A stretch of DNA of 64,000 nt, taken from positions 188,501 to 252,500 of the forward strand of contig CM030870.1 in NCBI GenBank assembly GCA_018105865.1. The letters are read 5' to 3'. This document shows positions 1-12,275 of the stretch, piece by piece; the first letter of the stretch is position 1; every line of letters starts with the position of its first letter. This stretch comes from Metaphire vulgaris. Lineage: Eukaryota; Annelida; Clitellata; Crassiclitellata; Megascolecidae. The notes below the pieces were generated by a model that saw nothing but the letters and a program-made list of their open reading frames with translations, did no database searches and was not told the DNA's origin. The position numbers and the translations under genes are program-made.

Positions 1-205
1 GTATTTTACTACTTATGAATGTTTGCGCTTCAACATTCACTTGGATTCAGACTGTACAGTGGGTTGTTGCTGGTGATATGAAGTGCTGTGACATTAGCAG
101 CAGTGACAATAAGTGGGTTTGACAGTCAGACGTTTAAGCAGGACCAGGTCTTCGTCTTTTATTCGTACCGTTTATTTATTGTTTATTATTTGCATTTATT
201 TTGAG

Positions 206-883
206 GCTGTGGTGATTATGCGATCGAGGACATCAGTTGCGTTCCTGATCCCTGTCCTCCGGTTGATCAGTTGAAAAAGCGATCTCTGAATGATCGAGAG
301 CGAAGGCTTTATGCTCCAATGTCAGGGATCGGAGGGATTCTCTACGATCGAGATGCAATCTACTTGGACATTGGAGGCAGTCACGCTCTGCGAAATGAAA
401 CAGCCGTAGGAATATGTGTTAATTATTCAATTCAATTTATTAATAATTTAATATAAGACACTTAGATTTCTTGATTTTAAGTTTGTTAGATTTGGGAAAT
501 TTATTGTTTGATTTTAGACTGAATTGAAGTTTTGCTGTAAAACTCGGTTGAAGTGAAAGGACTTTTGCTTTGTGCTGAATTTTGCAGAACTGATTTAGGA
601 GACTGAATACATGGAAGGAGACTGGAGCTCATAGATGCCATGAAATCATGGAGATGGATTGCATAAAGTTAGGCCCAGTTGAGTAGGTTTCATTTCTGTG
701 ATTGGAATCGATGTTTTTGAAGATAATTTGTTTTTGTTATTTTGTTATGTTTAGAGAAAAGGTCCCATTGATGAAGTCATTTCTTCGCTGAAAAACGTTC
801 AAGGAACAATTGATGAGAAAATTGCCTCCATTGACTTTGGAGCTGACGCATCAGATGATGATGATGATGACGATGATGACGGC

Positions 884-935
<52 letters not shown>

Positions 936-3900
936 GTAGTGCTGGTGAAGAAGACAGCAGTGACAGTGACGAAGATGATGATGATGATGATGATGACATC
1001 ACTGAATTTGAAGATGACGAAGAAGATGGAAGTATTGTCGTTAAAACTGATTCAGAAACTGACGACTGTGAGAATGCCGATAGTGAAGTTGGCGCAGAAG
1101 GAAAGAAGAGGAAGCAGGTGAGTGAAGGCAGATGTGTTGGTCTTTTCTGTTGAAATTCTGCAGAATGTTTAGACTTTGATTTTTTAAAATAATTTATTCT
1201 TGTTTTCTTAGATCAGATGTGGAAAAAATGGCGTCTCTTCAAAAAGACTGAAGCAGGTATTTTGTGTTCGTTTGATCGAAATGAATTATCAGATTTTTTA
1301 ATGAATATGGATTCCGACTGTAATTCCTAAGAACTGCAGGTTTTGGCTTTTTTGTTGTTATTGTGAATATATTTCTCTGGTAAATCAGATTTGTATTAGT
1401 GGTGTTGTAAAGCGCTCTTATCTTTGGCCATTTTAGCCATGCTTATTATATGTGCTATATAAATTGTCTAGTTAATAATAATAATAATAATTGCTCATTT
1501 TCTTTCATTAAAGGAATTTGAAGAGCTCAGCAGCACCGAGGACCAAAAACATAGTAAGCAGATGTCTATGTTATTGATTAGGTTTTCAACTTTGTTTTGC
1601 ATTAGAGTACAGTTGCTATATTTGCTATAATTTTGGGTTGCATTAATGTTTTTCTGTGTATGTTAAGTTACCATTATTTTATACTCTATATTTAGACACA
1701 TATTTTGAGAACTATAGTTGTGGCAGTTTTAAGGCAGATGAGAAAATGTTATGGCTCTTGGATTCATATGCTATTCATGTGCTATTCATATTATTGTATG
1801 CTAGATGTTAGTTCAGAATGGAAAAGGGATCTGAAAGAAAAAGGAATTGAGGCATTTAGCAAACGAAATCGTATCTCGGTTGAGGCGTTCGTCTACAATC
1901 CACGTGAGGATTATTGAATGTCTTCTTAGGTTATATTGATTTTTTTTAGGCCTTTGTTGAATAATTCCTTTTGAATCTTTGGTTTCTTCTTGTTCATCTG
2001 TTTGTTGATTGTCGGTGATTTGAGTGAATTTTGAGTTGTCAGTTGCCCTTCTTCAGAAGGTATTATTTGGATTTGAAACTTATGAGATAATTTGCAAATA
2101 AATGGTTATCTTTGCATTACTTAGATCTTACATTTACTCTTAACATATTGGAATTTTTAATAAATTGTTTTTGATTTGCTTCTGTATTCCTTCCATTTCA
2201 CAATGTAGAGTGAATTTTTCCAGTTGTGGCATCAGCAGCGTTCAGATAAATTACATTATTTCTGGAAGACTTCAAAGCCAGACACCTTCCTACATTGCTT
2301 ATATTTTCATTAAACCTTTTCCCACTATGCATTAACTGCATCCCTTCATGTCCCTTCATGGCCCTTCTCTTATCCAGCTTTGAGTATTTCAAGTGATTGG
2401 ACCTTTATCTGGCTGCATCCACTCCTGTCTCACTCCTTACCCACTCTCACAACTCACTAAACACTGGAGTCTCACTTTTTTAATCGATTCCAAAGCTGGG
2501 AGCAGAGAAATGTTGCCATGCAAATCTTCATTATATTAAGAAATGTTTGATTATTTGCTCTGTCAGCACAAAACATTCTTCCTGATTCTGACGAAGAATA
2601 CAGTGAAGTGGATCTGATTGGCGGACTGTTTGTAACGCCGGGAAGCAAAAGGAAACGAGGTTCAGTCAAAAGAAGTTGGGTGGACGACGACGAATGCGCC
2701 GCGTCGTCTGCTGACATCGCCACGGCAACTGCCAGTGAAGTATGTTCACAGTTCTGTGTCGATATTCTGGTAGATTACCAAATATGTTGTGAGTTTTGGT
2801 GGAACGACCACTGATACAGATGTTCCATAGAAGATTTGCTGGCCATGTTGTTAGTGTCTTAGCATTCCTCGGTCTGTGTTGTGTCGAAAGACTAGAGTGG
2901 AGACTTTTAGACCAATTGACACTGTAAGTGATGCCATTTGGTTTAGTTGTTTTTGTTTCTCTGCTGGGTGTAATTGTCTCTGTCTTTAGGTTTAATAATT
3001 TAAAAAAATTCAATTGACTGTGTATTTCAGCATATGTTCTGTGTTTGAAACTGTCTCATAGAATTAATTCAATTGTACTCAGTGTACAGCTTTCAGTGAC
3101 GTTAGTCCTTAGCCTTGGTCCTGACCTTAAGGGCTTTTTCACATGCGGCTCACCACCGAATTCTATGCGACCCACGAGATCATTTAGAAATATGCAAATG
3201 AGCAGCAGAAAGTGAGATAATTTGAAATTATTTTATGAAAACATGGCACTTTATTTGAAAATCTTAGAAAGGGTTGAGGCAGTGCCAGGGGCAAAAGAAG
3301 GATCGTGCCTCCAAATTCTCCCCAAAATATCCTCACAAGCAAGAATGGTCATCGTAAGTTATTGCATCATATTACAGGTTTGCAATCATGGATTCCAATT
3401 CCAACAAAGAACTTAAAATGCTTCTTTTTTTCCCCACTTGAAATAACAGGCATTTTGTTTTCTTATGTGCGGCCTCCCTAATGTAGTGTTCGGTTTCATG
3501 TGACCGTTTAAAGAAGAAGTTTTCCCGCCCTGGACATTCTGTTGAATGACTGACTCTTTGTTGGAAACATATGTGTTTCCAAAATGCATCTCCAGGCTTT
3601 CTTAATGAATGGCTGACTATGCTGAATGCAAAAGAACAGTGATTCAATATTTGCATTAAATTGCTGTTTAACTAGATGACAAGAGATGTTTTAGGGCCTT
3701 GCTCAATTTTTCAGTCAAGTCCTTGGTCCTTGTCCTGGCCTTGAGGATTGAGTCCTTTGTCCTTGTCCTGGTCTTGAGGGTTGAGTCTTTGTTAACATCT
3801 CTGACTGCTTTTTGTCATTTGTAAGTCATATGTTGTCTTTGTTGTCTGTTTGTTTATATTTTTAGCTTATGCTAGTTTTGTCTTGTGATTTTTTTAGACT

Positions 3901-6886
3901 GATCTTCAGAATTTGTCTGAAAAAGTTCGAGATTGCTTTATCACCGGGAAGCTAACGAGTGGGGAGGATGCCGAAAGTGTTTTAAAACAAGATGGTAAAG
4001 TAATGTTACAGTGTGTAAAAGTAATTCATAATATAATTATTACTTTCTTTTTGTTTACATAGATTGAGTAAAACAGTTTGAATCTATTTCAGTTTAAATA
4101 AGATGACAAATAAGTATGCTTAAGAATGTTTCTGAATTAGAGCTTTAACTGTGCAATGCTTTGAGTTCTAAATATTTCTGGTGAAATAACTCATTTTAAG
4201 TGAACTTATTTTTCACTCTGAAGATGAACTCTTTGGAGATTCAGATGACCTTGGTGATGATGAAAGTGACGAATGCGTCAGTGATGATGACAAAGATGAA
4301 GATGACGAAACAAGTGAAGAAAACGACAATCTCAGTGACGATGAAGGTGAGCAATCAATTTGTTAAGTATTTTGAAGTAAAGTGAGTTATTTCTTCAGCT
4401 TTCTACGTTTGCTTTCACTTTGAGGAGGATTATCTTATTTTGTAAGATATTGTAATGGAAAATTTCTATGTGATATTGTTTCGTGTATTTTGATCAAGTT
4501 TTGTTGTTTGACATCTTTTACGGCAGAGTCGAAAAAACCTCCGACAGATGAGACTCCAGAGGAAAGGAGAGAGCGCAGAATGAAAGCGAAACTGTTGGCA
4601 AAGAAGAAACGCCAGAGGGCGCTGCTGCTGAACGGCGAAGGCAAGACGGCCGACAAGACGGCCTATGAACAGCAGAGGGAGGAGCTGCAGTTGCAGGCGG
4701 AGGTTGTCGTTCTGGCATCGTTGTGTTTTGCGTTGTGAGTTGTTTCTACCAAACGGTTTGATTTTTGTTCATTGGATGCTTCATGTCGTGTAATTGCAGC
4801 GTTTTTATTTTCAGATGAATCGAAGTGAGTTTAAGGATCTTGATCCTGAAGCAAGAATTAAGATCGAAGGATTCCGACCGGGTCTTTACGTTCGAGTTGA
4901 GCTGAAGATCGACAGTGAGTTCGTCCGGTTCTTTGACCCACAGTGTCCGGTCATCCTCGGTGGAATTTTGCCAAAAGAAGACGAACTGGGCTTTGTTACT
5001 GTAAATATGATGTTATTTTATTGGTGTTTATGTTTAAATTATAATTTCCTATAAGTATTTGCAGTACATAATTTGCCAACTTTCTACCATTTTTTTCAAT
5101 GGTTTTCACACTTTTGAATCATGACTGAAAGAATTTCTTAGCTGAAAATTGGTTGAAAATGCTGAGATCTCCTTCGATGATCTTTTGCCCTTACAGAGCA
5201 CAGTAGCATTGATGAATGGGTGCTTTCAGAATGGGTGCTGTGTTCAACTTTTGATTGCATTAACCGTGCGGTGTCGTTTCTTTTTAAGCGTTCTTTTGAA
5301 ATGAGTTGCAGCAGAATGAGACTCTGTTTGCTGTGTTGTCGTTGTTTAGACTAAAATACAGATTCATCGATATCAGAAGCTTCCTCTGAGAGATCGTGAT
5401 CCGGCGCTGATTTCTGTCGGTTGGCGCCGCATTCAGAGCGTCGTCCTCTTCTCGGCGCAGCAGGACAATCTTGTGTCGAGGACTTTGAAACAGGCGCGGC
5501 CGCGTGTTTCATGCATGGCTACGTTTTGGGGTGTGAATGGTTTTATATTTTTAGTCTTTAAAGTGCTTTGAAACGGCTTTGTTATTTTGAATATGAAGAA
5601 GTTTGATTTCTTATGATTTACGGAATGTGAGGAAGTTCTTGAATTTTATGTGTCATATGCTGTGTTCCGGTACTGGTTGACTTGACCTCAGAAAGCACAA
5701 GTACCTTTGTTTCACCTCTTCTATGTTCAAGTGTACATTGAGTGCATGTGATCCAGACAGTCTCTAGGCTACGCATATATATGCGGATCTGAATGTGTCT
5801 TGGTTTTAAATTTACAAGTTCCTGAATTTAGTTTTATTTCTGATTGATTTTGCATAAGTAAAATAATGCGCCTTAAGTTTGTGATGCTGAGCTAAGTTGC
5901 TGTTGCAGTTTCTTTTATCATCTGATTGTTTACTCTGTTTGTTGTGAAGGTCCGGTGACACCACAGGGAACCAGTGTACTGATGTATTCAACGGATCCGG
6001 TTGGTATTAAACTACAGTGTAACCCAATAACATGAACTCTAGGGAGCATCTGTGTTAACTGAGGGTCCATGCTAACCGAGTCTGTATTAATGGGGTTTCA
6101 CTGTTATTTGATTCTTTCTTCTGTTTAATTCTTAGTTGTTATTGCTTCATCCGAATTAACATTTTGCCGAATGTCTTATGAGGCACTCTGATGAATTGAA
6201 TTTTGTGATTAAAAGACTTTAAGTGGCTAATTTCATATTCATTTAAAGTCTTTTGCCCGACTGACTGTTGACATTGATGACATAGCTGCTGATGATATTA
6301 TTATTATTGTTTTATTTTTATTTATTTTTATTTATTATTATTTTTGTATTAAGGTTTTCTTAGGTATTGTCATTTGAATTGACATCTGCCTTATTTTCTC
6401 AGCTGTTGTGGATTAAGCAGTTTGTCCAGAGGATTGAACCTATGCCCTTTGAGTCACAGGACTTGGACCATTGCTGTTGTACCATTTCATCTTTAAGTTA
6501 CAAGACAATGTAAAAGGCTGGAAGTTTTATGTAAAACCTTGTACATTGTGTACTTTGTACTGTTGTCTTGCGTTGACTATCTTACTCCAGGTGTTTCGGT
6601 CTTCTGCTGTTCTTGTTGCCTGCTCTCTAGTGAGTCCTGTCCATTCTGTGATGTTGTCTTCCCACTTCTTTCTTTCGTGGTCTTTTAAAAATATGTTTTT
6701 CATGATCCTGGCATTGTGCCTTGTATTATTTCTTTCTCTAGAGATTCCTATTTTGCTTGTACTTTGTGTCTCCAGTATTTCAGATTCCTTTTTTTCCTTT
6801 TCTGAGTTTTCAGTTCAGTTCTTTGAAACCATGCTTTGCTTTATACCATTAGGAATTGTTTGATGGCAATCTATGGCATAATAGGG

Positions 6887-6928
<42 letters not shown>

Positions 6929-7852
6929 GACAGACAGACAGACAGAGACAGATCTGTTGCAAGCATCTTTTTAGCATTAGACTAGATATTGTTTCTGAAG
7001 AAGTTTGGTAGTTTTTTTTATGAAACTTGAAATTCAGGTGGTGCTTATTAATCCTCTGTAAGCAATTTTCTCCTTTGTTGAATATTTGAATACTTTTATA
7101 GGCAAGAAAGTTTAGAATTACTGCGTCTGGAACGGTGTCAAAGCAAGACAAGACGTTAGAAATCACAAAGAAAGTTCCTCTTGTCGGATTTCCTTTCAAA
7201 ATCTTCAACAAAACTGCATTCATTCAGGTGAACAACGTGAAAAAATGTTGGTTTTCATTGATTGTACTGAAGCCGAATCCTTGTTTTTATCATACTTCAG
7301 AACTGTTGTTCTACCCATTCACTGCCAGTCTATAAAGTTCTGCTGCTCAATTTAACACAAATCCAATATGCCCTGAGCTGTGACTTGGACATATGCCGTA
7401 TTATTAATGAAGGATTTTTTAAAAGCTTTGATAGGAAACATGAATTAAAATTCAATCTTTGACTGTCTAGGGAATGTTCAATTCCTCTCTTGAAGTTGCA
7501 AAGTTTGAGCACGCGTCTGTTCAAACCGTCAGCGGAATTCGAGGAACTGTTAAGAAGACGGCCGGTGAAGGACCTCCGGGAACCTTTCGCGCCACATTCG
7601 AAGACAAAATCCTAAAGAGTGGTACACTGCTGCGCTTGCCTTCTCATTTAATTTATCCGTGCACCGTATCGTCTCTTGTATAACATGAAGCTTTGTATAA
7701 ATGATGCATGCAGTAAATGGAAGCCATGTCTGGTTCTGTAATGACGGGTGTAATGTGTGCGTTATTACATGCATGACGATATGATGTAACTTGTAACTTT
7801 GTAATGTGTTCATGCAGTTCGTTTGAACGAGTAACCACATTAATCAGTCCGT

Positions 7853-7887
<35 letters not shown>

Positions 7888-9423
7888 CATTTAAAATGTT
7901 GTTAAATGAGTTTGCTTAATGTCTGAATTATTTCTGGCAGTTGAGTATGTATGACTAATTGTGAACATTGTTGATTTCTTTAGATATAGTGATTTTGAAG
8001 GCAACTACGATGCTTGACAAGAGCTCCTTCAGATATTGGCAGTCGGTTCCTAACTATTTGCTTCCATTGGAAGAGAGGAAGAACTGGGTTGGAATGAAAC
8101 TGAGATTCCACCTCGAGCAAGAAAGAAACGTCAAAAGGACGTTTAAACCGGATTCTGTTTATCGGGTCTTTATTCTTTTTTATTCTTTTAAAATGGATTT
8201 TCATCTGTCGTTTTATTATTTGGATCCTGTGTTGTGATGATCCAGTTGCTTTGGTTGGAATCAGAGTACAGTTGAGCCAACGCAGTGTTGTTACTCTTGT
8301 CGCACTGTGATACTTGCCTTGACGTTGCATCATTTGTGATTGCCATTTACTGGTAATATTATGGATGAGATTCCTGTTAGCATCAACTGCATTAATAGGA
8401 TACAAGTAGAATGATCTTTAAATCATTGATAGACAAATGCTCTCAATACTAAATGCTATTAATGCATTGGAATGTTGACATAGTGGTAAAGATGATCGCT
8501 ATGTATTGAAGTGATAAGCGGCTGAAATTAGGTCGAAGTGTTTCACGTCGATTGAGACAATCTGCCAAACTGTTTGTAGGAAAATCGAATTAATCTTGAT
8601 AGATAATTGCTTAATGAGTTATGGTTGTGTTTATGTTTTCCAGCCAATTATTCGAAGGGAACGCCATTTCCGTCCTCTTTCAATTCCCGCTCAACTTCAG
8701 AAAGATTTGCCTTACAAGGACAAACCAAAGGTTGTGAAGAAAGGAAAGGACGAGATGCACAGTGGCAGAATTGTTGTCGTCAAGGAACCAGAAGAAAGAC
8801 GAGTAAGATGGTCGTCTTGATGTTTCTGTTTGCCGGCCCAAAAAAAAACTCTTTCTCTGTCTCCATCTTCCAATTGATTGATCGTTTGCTTTCAAACCTA
8901 GACTAATAACACATCTTTGTTGAGCTGAGACATTTCCTCTGTTGTTTGTTTTCCACTCTGTGACTGATTTCTCTTTCATTGTTTATGATGAAGCACCGCT
9001 GATTGCTTTGCATTGTAGAGCTGGTGCCATAGAAGCGCATAATCAGTGTTTCTATTTCACTTGAATGTTCTGCTTCTTTTGTGATAAATGGTTTTTTAAC
9101 TTTCTAAAAGACATTTCTAGTGATTCAGTGAAACCCATATTTGATCATATTTTGGTTTCATTGTTTGGTTTGTTCTTCCTTTAATTCATAACAATTTTGT
9201 AATTAAATTATTTGTTAAAAATGATTTAATATTTAAACTGTTGTTGGGCAATGGTTCTTGTGAAGTTCTTCGTTAGAATTCATTTGTTTTTCCCAAAAAT
9301 ATCTGATTTCGTAATTCATTATGCTGTGGATGTTACAACTTAAACAATAGTACATGTTAGCAATGTCATATTTTGGGGTTGTTTCTAACAGTGTGCAGTA
9401 TACCGCCATTTATATTCCAACTG

Positions 9424-9457
<34 letters not shown>

Positions 9458-9894
9458 CTAGGCCATCGACACGACGGATCCTCGGTCTATGTTGTTTTAT
9501 GTGATTTTTGGTGTGTGAAAAGTCCGAATCGTGAAGTGCAGAGATGCTGATGGGTGTTGCAAGGGAAGCAGCCGGTCACAACTGGAAAACATTGTTGGAA
9601 GTGTTTGGGATTATTCCATGAACGAATGTCATAATCGGAAATATAATTTCCTTTTACATCTGAAGTGTGTTTTTTTGTGTTTTTGTTTTAGCGTGACGAG
9701 CTCTTGAAGAGAATAACAGCAATTGATGAACAAAACGCAAGCAAAAATGGCAGGAAATGCGAGTTCGAGCAGCAGCTCATGGAAAGAAAATGGCAACAAT
9801 TGAAGACAAGAAGAAAGCGAAGGAGAAGGTGCTGATGAAGAAAGCCTATGCTAAGGCTGGACAGGCCAATAAAAAGAATCAGTCAAAATTTTGA
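206..9894 (+). CDS. BMS1: BMS1, ribosome biogenesis protein, 3' part of gene (17 exons seen)
   Basis: BMS1 is the nucleolar GTPase-like factor that works with Rcl1 in 18S rRNA maturation. Exons with GT-AG borders and compatible phases: 206-405, 755-1117, 1212-1256, 1514-1553, 1805-1903, 2567-2739, 3898-3994, 4224-4346, 4527-4702, 4815-5000, 5350-5530, 5950-5999, 7102-7227, 7471-7621, 7984-8165, 8644-8802, 9692-9894. Recognisable family blocks are [20 protein letters not shown] (exon 1), [12 protein letters not shown] and [10 protein letters not shown] (4815-5000), [12 protein letters not shown] (5350-5530), GPVTPQGT (5950), [14 protein letters not shown] (7102), [13 protein letters not shown] and TVSGIRG (7471), and [18 protein letters not shown] (8644). 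The N-terminal GTPase part lies left of the window. Exon 755-1117 codes for a long Asp run made of GAT repeats. The last exon is 203 nt and needs one more base to stay in frame. Confidence 0.93.
1411..1497 (+). mobile_element. LINE/SINE 3' tail with (TAA)n, in BMS1 intron
   Basis: The segment ends in GTGCTATATAAATTGTC and then a short AATAAT run. The same tail occurs at 22635-22690 and 51165-51285 on + and near 63735-63775 on -. This type of ending is typical of CR1/L2-like LINEs and SINEs that share their 3' end. Only the tail can be seen here. Confidence 0.5.
6550..6850 (-). mobile_element. LINE 3'-terminal coding fragment, antisense in BMS1 intron
   Basis: Read on the minus strand, this stretch resembles the C-terminal tail of LINE reverse-transcriptase proteins: a basic GKKW-like segment, then [11 protein letters not shown] and a run like [13 protein letters not shown]. 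It sits antisense to BMS1 between exons 5950-5999 and 7102-7227. The open + frame over it is only its shadow. The copy is short and decayed. Confidence 0.55.
6883..6952. repeat. (GA)n / (CAGA)n microsatellite
   Basis: A GA dinucleotide run is followed by CAGA tetranucleotides and CAGAGA interruptions. It lies in a BMS1 intron. Confidence 0.9.
7854..7888. repeat. (TAA)n microsatellite
   Basis: About eleven AAT/TAA triplets in the BMS1 intron before exon 7984. Confidence 0.9.
9424..9455. repeat. (GAT)n microsatellite
   Basis: An intronic GATGAT run in the last BMS1 intron. It is the same triplet that codes for the Asp run of exon 755-1117. Confidence 0.9.
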
Positions 9895-10473
9895 ATGGAT
9901 CATCAACTTGACTGTGCTATATTTATGGTGTACTTGTGTATATAACAAAATTTGTTTTGAACTGTTCAACTGGTCACACTGGTGATGCAAACAGCAGGGT
10001 CATATTTAGCAAATGAGTTTTAAAAATGCTTTTTAAAGTTATTGGTAAAATATTCCTGATGTTCACCAACTGCAGACCGTATTTGCAGATGGCGTGGCAC
10101 ATTGTCATGGAGTTGCACAGTGATGGGGTACAACGGCGTAAAGGCGCGTCCCAGGCTTATCCAGGAATTTGTGTTCAGGAGATGTCCCAAAATTGCGGGG
10201 GTGTCAATGTCCAGTGTCTAGTCTTATACGGCTAGTCTTTTGTATAACAATAATGTGATTTTAAATCACATTATTAATATTATTCATCTGGAAACTGACA
10301 TTTCTGATTTGAACCTATAATATTCAGTACGAATCAGCTGCATCATAACACCACTGTCCTTCACAGCAGCTTCATACTACGGTGTTTGATGTTTAAGTTG
10401 CCCAAAGCCTCGATAATAGGATTTCACTGATATCTCGTGACAGTTCACGGAAATCCCTTATAGTCTCCAGCTA
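9895..10473. other. 3' flank of BMS1, nothing recognised
   Basis: AT-rich spacer after the BMS1 stop. No clear AATAAA or gene was seen. The short open frame at 10026-10235 has no recognisable family features. Confidence 0.5.
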
Positions 10474-10765
10474 CAGTGGCGGTTCCACCAAGTTGATGAC
10501 TGGGGATGCATCCCCATCGGAGTTTTTTGGTACTTCAATATTCATCCGATTTTTCATATCCTTGCGTCTTGACGTGTTATGTTATAACCATTAACAAGAC
10601 ATATCTCGGTGGTTACACTGGTTACAATAGATTTATTATTATCATTGAAGGAGTAATACTAGGAGGGCGCCTTGCTTAACGACCGAAGCCAGCTAGAGGC
10701 GTGTGGGTGGAGCCTATTCGCCATATTCATTTACTCAAAACATTCGCTTCGGCAGTCCTCTTAAT

Positions 10766-10777
10766 AACCTTTTATGT
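10766..10777. repeat. Left 12-bp target-site duplication of the LINE
   Basis: AACCTTTTATGT, identical to 14071-14082 on the other side of the LINE insertion. Confidence 0.85.
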
Positions 10778-12275
10778 CATCATCAGTGTTTCTGTCTCTC
10801 GACAGGTCCAGGTATCCAGTTTCTCCACTCCGATCGATTGCTTGCTTCTTCTTTGAGTTCCTGATATCCTTTATTCATCATCCACTCCAACATCATCTTT
10901 CTCGGTCTACCTCTCACTCTCTTTCCCTCCATTTTTCCTTCGATTATTGTTCTTAGTAAAGAGTCATGCCGGAGGACATGTCCCATCCAATTTCTCTGCC
11001 TTTTCCGGATTGTATCTATCAGGCTTCTTTCTTCTTCTATCTCCTTCATGACTTCCTCGTTTGTCTTATGCTCTGTGTATTTTACTTTTAGCATTTTCCT
11101 CCAAATCCACATTTCAAAAGCCTCTAATCGTTTTATATCTTCCTTTCTCATTGTCCACGTCTCCGCCCCATACAACGCCACACTCCATATCAATGTTTTT
11201 ACCAATCTCTTTTTAGGTTTAGTTTTAGTTTACTTTGCATCAGCTCCTTTCTCTTGTAAAAGCTTCTTTTGCTATTGCTATATACGTCTTCTTATCTCTT
11301 TATTGCATCTGGCATCGGTTGTTATCAGACTTCCTAGATAGCTAAATTCCTTCACTTGCTCTATGATCTGTCCGTAAACCTTTATGTCTACTCTCATTCC
11401 TTCTTTTTACTTATTACCATAACTTTAGTCTTTTGTATTGATTCTCATTCCATACTTTTCTGACACTTGTATCAGTTTATCCATTACTTCCTGAAGCCCT
11501 TTTTGATTGCTTGCTAGCATCTTGCGCAGCGCCTTTAGTAGTACTCCTCCGACTTTTACTCCCTTATCTGTATTCTCCATCGCCTCTTGTAATAATTCTT
11601 CGATGTATATGTTAAACAACAGCGGTGACAGTGGACATCCCTGCCTTACTCCTCTCCCAATCATACACGATTCACTCAGTTCTCCCTCTATTCTCACCTT
11701 CACTGACTGTCCAAGGTATAGGTTTGCTATCAGTCTTCTGTCTCTCCAATCCACTCCCACCCTTTTCAGTGCTCTCATCAAAATCCTCCAATCTACTCTG
11801 TCAAACGCTTTTTCGTAATCCACGAAGCATATAAAGATATTTTTCCATTTTGAAGTCTTCTCTCACTTAGCATTCTTAAGCATCCGATTGCATCCCGTGT
11901 TCCTTTTCCCTTCCGAAACCCAAACTGATCCTCTCCAAGGAATCCTATTGCATCTGTTTTCGCTTGTACTCTTTTTGTAATGACCTTGAGTATTATCTTC
12001 GCCGCGTGACACAATAGACTGATAGTTCTATGGTCCTCGCATTCCATTGCATTTACTTTCTTTTTAATCGGAATCATTATTGATTGTAGAAAATCGTTTG
12101 GCCATTCTCCTGTCATATAGATTTGTTGGCAGATTTCGACCAGTTCGTTCGTTGCATTCTCTCCTAGTATCTTTATTGCTTCTGCTGGTATGTGGTCCAC
12201 TCCTTCTGCTTTGTTGTTTTTCATCTCTTCTAATGCGTGCAGAATTTCTTCTTTCATCAGTCCTGGTCCTAACCC
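10778..12275 (-). mobile_element. Non-LTR retrotransposon, reverse-transcriptase and 3' end (3' part of a twin-primed copy)
   Basis: Minus-strand frames show LINE reverse-transcriptase blocks: NNKAEGVDHIPAEAIK, LGEDQFGFRKGKGTRDAI, MDYEKAFDRVDW, GVRQGCPLSPLLFNIYIEEL and, at the C terminus, LYGAETWTMRKEDIKRLEAF and RNWMGHVLR. The 3' end is CTGATGATG directly against the left target duplication, a short-repeat tail as in RTE-type elements. The frame is broken near 11415 and elsewhere. The segment that should hold the catalytic (F/Y)ADD is missing (KALR runs straight into MLASNQ near 11521-11530). The copy is inactive. Confidence 0.88.

Noticed and set aside
6471..6863. 130-codon hydrophobic + strand frame in a BMS1 intron
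   Set aside because: It is antisense to a LINE C-terminal coding fragment.
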